From JBOGZD01 sp050697155 (GTDB lineage: Bacteria > Actinomycetota > Thermoleophilia > Solirubrobacterales > 70-9), in assembly GCA_050697155.1 (NCBI GenBank), contig JBOGZD010000109.1, positions 1-9,553 on the forward strand: 9,553 nt of DNA, given 5' to 3'. How positions within the stretch are numbered: position 1 is the stretch's first letter; each line of letters begins with the position of its first letter. Positions 6,766-9,553 of this stretch are shown piece after piece. Under the pieces are notes generated by a model, which saw nothing but the letters and a program-made list of their open reading frames with translations, was not told where the DNA came from and ran no database searches. A program made the translations under genes and the position numbers.

Positions 6766-8703
6766 ATGAACCATGACCGTTTCCGTCGAGGCGGGGTTGG
6801 CCGATCGGCCCTCGCGGATGCAATCGTGATCGGACTGGCCTGCCTGGCCGTGGTTCTGCTCGGAGGCCAAACGATCGTCGGGGCTGGCGAGATCGGATTG
6901 GGAGTCGACGATTACGTGCACGCGTTGCGTACCGATGCATGGCTGAAGTTCGGCTGGTACGTACCGGAGTACACGTTCGCCGGAGGCGAGCCGGACCCAA
7001 ACCGCGGCAACACGAGCCCCTACATCTATGGCGCGGCGTTCAGCGCCATGGCTCATCTCGTGAACGTGGCCCTAGGCAATGAGCGGATGGGGGAGGTTCA
7101 GCTGACTGCGGATGCCTACGCGATAAGGCATCTCCTCGTCGCCCTCATCGGGCTCATCGCGGTCCTGGCTGTGGGTACGGCGGTGAGGGTCCTCACCCGC
7201 GACTGGGTCGCGACCGTGTGGAGCTGCGCAGCGCTTCTGGCGATCCCGGTCTGGACCGGCTACGCCATGTTCAGCATCAAGGACATCCCTGTGGCGACCG
7301 CATTTACCGTGGTGACGGTCGCCCTCGTGGTGGGCCTGAGCTGGATCAGGGAGAACACATGGCCGTCCGCGCGAAGGGGAGTCGTCCTCGGCCTGATCGT
7401 CGCAGGAAGCGTCTTCCTCGGAGTGGGGGTCAGGCCAGCGATGTGGGTACCGTTCTCGGCCTCGTTGGCGACTTTCGGTCTGCTGGCGTGGGCGATCTTG
7501 CGCTCGATCCGGGGTGCGGCACGGTCGCTTGCGGCACCTGCGATCGGGTTTTTTGCGGGCGTCGCAGGAGCGGCAGCGCTTCACCCGCGGACCTCGCATG
7601 ACCCGATCGGCTGGCTGATCAACGCGGTATCGGACTCGAGCGACGCGGCTCGCGAGGGCATAACCACGCTCACGGCCGGCGAACTGCTCAGCGAAGTTCC
7701 TCCCATTTGGTACCTGCCCGCCTGGTTGCTGGCCGCGCTCCCTGTGCTCATCATGCTTGTCGCCGCGGTCGGGGTGGTGATCGTGGCCCGCAAGCTCCTT
7801 CAGGTTCGACAGAAACCGGCGGCGCGGCGGGGCCCATCGCTCGGGGTTACCGGGGGCATGGTCCTCGTCACCCTCCAGCTGGTCCTCCTGCCCCTCGCCG
7901 CGATCGTCACTGGCTCGGCATCATCCACCGGACTGAGACAGCACCTTTACGTGCTGCCACCCGTCGCAATCCTCGCTGGTATTGGGGCGGCGGGTCTGAG
8001 GTCGTGGCTGGCTACGCGCGAGTCATCACACCCGAAGGTGTGGATCCCGGCTGCGATCATGTGTCTCGCAATCGCCATCCCCGCGGTCGAGCAGACGCGG
8101 CTCTATCCGTACAACTACGTCTATGTGAGCGAGCCCGCCGGGATCGGAGGCGTCGGGGACCGCTGGGAGACCGAGTACCAGTTCATCAGCGCGCGGGAGG
8201 CCTTCCACCAGGTGCCGGACGGCGTGGCGCCGAAGTGCTCGCCTTGGATGGTCCTGCCGACCGGTGGCAAGCCCAGCCAGCTGATCCAGGATTGCTACGC
8301 GCCGCTTCCGCCCTATTACGAGGAGCTCGGCCTCGATCCCGCATCGCACCCGTGGCCCGACAAGCTCTGGGTGATCGGCAGACGGCGCAGCGGCAACCGC
8401 CCGCCCGGTTTCTGCGAGGAGAGGGACAACGTCACCCGGCCGCTTCGCGGCGAGGACATCGTCATGGCCTACGTGCTGCGGTGCGACCCCCCCTTCAGGC
8501 CTCAGCGAGACCGCGACAGGACCGAGGCCAGCGCGTCGACCACGGCCGGGTCGAGCTCGGTCCCGGCCCGGGCCCGCAGCGCCGACTCGGCGTCGGGACC
8601 GCCGCCGGCCAGGGCCCGTGCGAGCTCGCAGGCCGCGCGGACAACCCTCGAAGCCTCAGGAATCCGCTCGCCCGCCAGCTCCCGCGACCCGCCGCCGTCG
8701 TAG
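6766..8703 (+). CDS. Polytopic membrane glycosyltransferase, GT-C/PMT-like (GT39/GT83-type)
   Basis: The protein has 645 aa from ATG 6766; an in-frame GTG at 6733 lies inside the opposing GT2 gene and was not preferred. TM1 is at about 15-36, followed by a first extracytoplasmic loop with acidic GLGVDDYVHALR (45-55). GT-C enzymes usually carry their catalytic acid in this position. About ten more hydrophobic segments follow between 88 and 442. FSIKDIPVATAF (169-180) resembles the S/P-K-D-(I/V)-P motif, and RQHLYVLPP (391-399) and YPYNYVYVSEP (447-457) resemble other conserved spots of PMT-type enzymes. The region after 443 is a soluble extracytoplasmic domain with Cys 491, 510, 550 and 573. 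Such enzymes move a sugar from polyprenyl phosphate onto a protein, lipid or glycan outside the membrane; the GT2 gene next door could supply the donor. After CDPP (573-576) the last about 69 residues are low-complexity Ser/Ala/Arg/Pro and lie antisense to the HD-type gene, a 202-bp overlap. Confidence 0.8.
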   Translation: MNHDRFRRGGVGRSALADAIVIGLACLAVVLLGGQTIVGAGEIGLGVDDYVHALRTDAWLKFGWYVPEYTFAGGEPDPNRGNTSPYIYGAAFSAMAHLVNVALGNERMGEVQLTADAYAIRHLLVALIGLIAVLAVGTAVRVLTRDWVATVWSCAALLAIPVWTGYAMFSIKDIPVATAFTVVTVALVVGLSWIRENTWPSARRGVVLGLIVAGSVFLGVGVRPAMWVPFSASLATFGLLAWAILRSIRGAARSLAAPAIGFFAGVAGAAALHPRTSHDPIGWLINAVSDSSDAAREGITTLTAGELLSEVPPIWYLPAWLLAALPVLIMLVAAVGVVIVARKLLQVRQKPAARRGPSLGVTGGMVLVTLQLVLLPLAAIVTGSASSTGLRQHLYVLPPVAILAGIGAAGLRSWLATRESSHPKVWIPAAIMCLAIAIPAVEQTRLYPYNYVYVSEPAGIGGVGDRWETEYQFISAREAFHQVPDGVAPKCSPWMVLPTGGKPSQLIQDCYAPLPPYYEELGLDPASHPWPDKLWVIGRRRSGNRPPGFCEERDNVTRPLRGEDIVMAYVLRCDPPFRPQRDRDRTEASASTTAGSSSVPARARSADSASGPPPARARASSQAARTTLEASGIRSPASSRDPPPS

Positions 8704-9053
8704 CGCGCGCCGGCCGCAGCTATCCAGCCGCAGACCTGCTCCGGAATGCCGGCGCCGCGGGCGAGCTGGGCGCCATGGCCGTGGTGCGCCTCGAGGTCGC
8801 GGCCGTAGACCCTGCCGATCTCGTGCAGCCGCCCGGTTTCGCGGACGAGTGCGGCGCGGCCGCGCCCGTGGCCGAGCTCGACCGCCGCCGCGAACGCGTA
8901 CGCGCCCGTCGCCTCGGCGTGTTCGCGGGCGCCCTCGAGTTGCGATTCGAGCGCCTCGATCAGCTCCTCGCCCCGCTCGCGTGCGAGCGCGGCCAGCTCG
9001 AGCTCCGACTCAGCCGTTGGCGAACGGGCGTCGCTCGGGCGATCCGAGCTCAT
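8502..9053 (-). CDS. Degenerate HD-GYP/HD-domain protein, probably catalytically inactive
   Basis: The protein has 183 aa from ATG 9053-9051. The start is chosen because GGAGG (9067-9063) lies 9 nt upstream; translation further upstream would read more of the SRPBCC gene. An N-terminal Glu/Ala/Arg-rich helix (17-48, possible coiled coil) precedes an HD-GYP-like fold. RLHEIGRV (75-82) aligns with LLHDIGKI, HHGHGAQL (90-97) with the H-x3-G-x2-L helix, and WIAAAGARYDGGGSRELAGERIP (110-132) with the iA-yHHErwDGsGYP-GL-Ge-IP segment. ELDPAVVDALASVL (166-179) aligns with the terminal FDP-vv-A helix. Key residues are lost: HD has become HE, the HH pair is Ala-Gly, and GYP is replaced by Gly-Gly-Ser. 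Active HD-GYP proteins hydrolyse cyclic di-GMP with metals, so this copy probably does not and may act as a binding or scaffold protein. It overlaps the SRPBCC gene by 44 bp, implying coupled translation. Confidence 0.72.
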   Translation of the reverse strand: MSSDRPSDARSPTAESELELAALARERGEELIEALESQLEGAREHAEATGAYAFAAAVELGHGRGRAALVRETGRLHEIGRVYGRDLEAHHGHGAQLARGAGIPEQVCGWIAAAGARYDGGGSRELAGERIPEASRVVRAACELARALAGGGPDAESALRARAGTELDPAVVDALASVLSRSR

Positions 9054-9363
9054 CGAGCAGGGCCTCCAAGGCCGCAATCGCCTCCTGGGGGTCGGGACGC
9101 GAGTGCTGAGCGGTGATCCTGACGGTGGTCCCGAAGTCGGAGTCGGCGAGCTCGATTGCGATCCGGCCGTAGGCTCCGCCGCCGTCCGCCGAGCGCCACG
9201 CGAGTATCGCCTCGGGCTCGCGCGCGGTCACCTCCACCTCGACCGGGCGTGCGGCACCCAGGACCGTGCCCATCCACGCCTCCATTCGCGAGGGGTCGTC
9301 GGCGAGCAGCTCCCAGAGCTCGGGCGCGGATTTGACCAGCGTCCGCTTCGCTTGCGTCTCCAC
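9010..9363 (-). CDS. Small SRPBCC (START/Bet v1-like, polyketide cyclase-like) protein
   Basis: The protein has 117 aa from GTG 9363-9361. The N-terminal pattern KSAPELWELLADDPSRMEAW (11-30) is the typical aspeevW-lLaDpsrl--W opening of SRPBCC-fold proteins. It is followed by beta strands with VEVEVTAREPEAILAWRS (41-58) and GTTVRITAQHSRPDP (78-92), and a C-terminal helix EAIAALEALLDELG (93-106). It is shorter than usual for the fold (about 140-150 aa), so one or two strands may be missing. These domains bind hydrophobic ligands in a cavity, and the ligand here is unknown. The gene sits 50 bp downstream of the mutase stop and overlaps the HD-type gene by 44 bp, suggesting a mutase-SRPBCC-HD transcription unit. 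Its ribosome binding site is weak; a GGAGGTG (9390-9384) is present but about 20 nt upstream. Confidence 0.72.
   Translation of the reverse strand: METQAKRTLVKSAPELWELLADDPSRMEAWMGTVLGAARPVEVEVTAREPEAILAWRSADGGGAYGRIAIELADSDFGTTVRITAQHSRPDPQEAIAALEALLDELGSPERRPFANG
9054..9067 (-). promoter_or_regulatory. Shine-Dalgarno deciding the HD-type gene start
   Basis: On the minus strand GGAGG (9067-9063) is followed by 9 nt and then ATG at 9053. It lies inside the SRPBCC coding sequence. It is the clearest ribosome binding site in this gene group and favours ATG 9053 over the upstream in-frame start at 9077. Confidence 0.6.
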
Positions 9364-9413
9364 GCTGCCGGGGTTCTGTGCGCACCTCCGGACTCCTCCC
9401 TGGCGGTTTCCGT

Positions 9414-9553
9414 CTAGAAGAAGGCCCCGCCCCGGTACTCGCCGAATACATCGCGCATCGCGCCGCAGACCTCGCCGATCGAGGCGCCGCCTCCCAGCGC
9501 GTCGCGGATCGGGTAGAGCAGGTTGCCGTCGCCGCGGGCGACATCGCGCAGCG
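9414..9553 (-). CDS. Methylmalonyl-CoA mutase large subunit family, C-terminus only (5' part outside window)
   Basis: The last 45 residues end at TAG 9416-9414. The visible stretch contains GDGNLLYPIRDAL (8-20), GGASIGEVCGAMRDVFGEYR (21-40) and a final GGAFF. The N-L-L/M-x-P-I/M-R-x-A-L segment followed by (S/T)-(I/L)-G-E-(I/V)-x-x-A-(L/M)-R-x-V-(F/W)-G-E-Y is the characteristic end of the substrate-binding (TIM-barrel) subunit of acyl-CoA mutases when B12 binding is on a separate chain. These enzymes isomerise methylmalonyl-CoA and succinyl-CoA, or isobutyryl/hydroxyisobutyryl-CoA in relatives, using adenosylcobalamin. The carboxyltransferase gene on the same strand makes the methylmalonyl-CoA role the best guess. 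Isobutyryl-CoA or ethylmalonyl-CoA mutase cannot be excluded from this fragment. It leads a probable unit with the SRPBCC and HD-type genes. Confidence 0.85.
   Translation of the reverse strand, partial: LRDVARGDGNLLYPIRDALGGGASIGEVCGAMRDVFGEYRGGAFF

Noticed and set aside
6761..7000. N-terminal extension of the GT2 frame up to about 7000
   Set aside because: The added 80 residues are Arg/Pro-rich, lie antisense to the GT-C gene's first TM region, and precede the normal GT2 start pattern. GTG 6760 was preferred.
7707..9116. Open plus-strand frame of about 470 codons across the GT-C end and the HD-type gene
   Set aside because: It is an Arg/Ala/Gly-rich out-of-frame product without domains, crossing two genes supported in other frames.
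9050..9544. Minus-strand open frame overlapping the mutase end and SRPBCC gene
   Set aside because: It is in a different frame from both the conserved mutase C-terminus and the SRPBCC pattern, and its product is compositionally Arg/Ala/Ser noise.
1..9553. tRNA, rRNA, CRISPR array, insertion sequence, attachment site or phage genes
   Set aside because: No cloverleaf, repeat-spacer pattern, transposase motif or terminal repeats were seen. Coding sequence covers nearly the whole window.

Overview
The window is GC-rich (about 73% in hand-counted lines at 2101-2160 and 8641-8700), densely packed and rich in GTG/TTG starts. There is no rRNA, tRNA, IS element or CRISPR array. Acyl-CoA carboxylase and mutase genes, an LPFTG-type cell-wall anchor and SD-poor starts suggest a high-GC actinobacterial-type Gram-positive. 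Overall protein style would fit Thermoleophilia/Solirubrobacterales, but that placement is inference.

Layout, left to right. (1) 1-494 (+): 3' end of an ornithine cyclodeaminase/mu-crystallin family gene. (2) 495-588: short intergenic region ending in a strong palindrome just before the next start. (3) 589-2958 (+): large secreted metallophosphoesterase with a His-rich N-terminal stretch and a C-terminal LPFTG anchor. (4) 2963-2979: GC-rich hairpin where this gene meets the next one tail to tail. (5) 2968-3507 (-): uncharacterised four-TM protein, 42 bp downstream of (6) 3550-5118 (-): propionyl-CoA carboxylase beta-type carboxyltransferase. (7) 5125-5739 (+): SAM-dependent methyltransferase. 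(8) 5681-6760 (-): membrane-anchored GT2 polyprenyl-phosphate-type glycosyltransferase. (9) 6766-8703 (+): polytopic GT-C/PMT-like protein. (10) 8502-9053 (-): degenerate HD-GYP-fold protein. (11) 9010-9363 (-): SRPBCC-fold protein. (12) 9414-9553 (-): C-terminus of a methylmalonyl-CoA mutase large subunit.

Two themes interleave. The flanking minus-strand genes (mutase and carboxyltransferase) are both steps of the propionyl-CoA to methylmalonyl-CoA to succinyl-CoA route. Between them is a visibly lower-GC cassette (about 55-62% in sampled lines of the GT2 and GT-C genes) encoding a lipid-linked sugar transferase and a GT-C membrane enzyme. These would plausibly make and use a polyprenyl-phosphate sugar at the cell envelope.

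From 5118 to 9053 the genes alternate strand. Start codons abut head to head with 6 and 5 bp between them, and stops overlap tail to tail by 59 and 202 bp. There is no room for conventional promoters or terminators between genes. No entirely new system can be proven from sequence alone. The best leads are the alternating overlapping architecture, the apparently catalytically dead HD-GYP protein behind the mutase gene, and the His-rich wall-anchored phosphoesterase.
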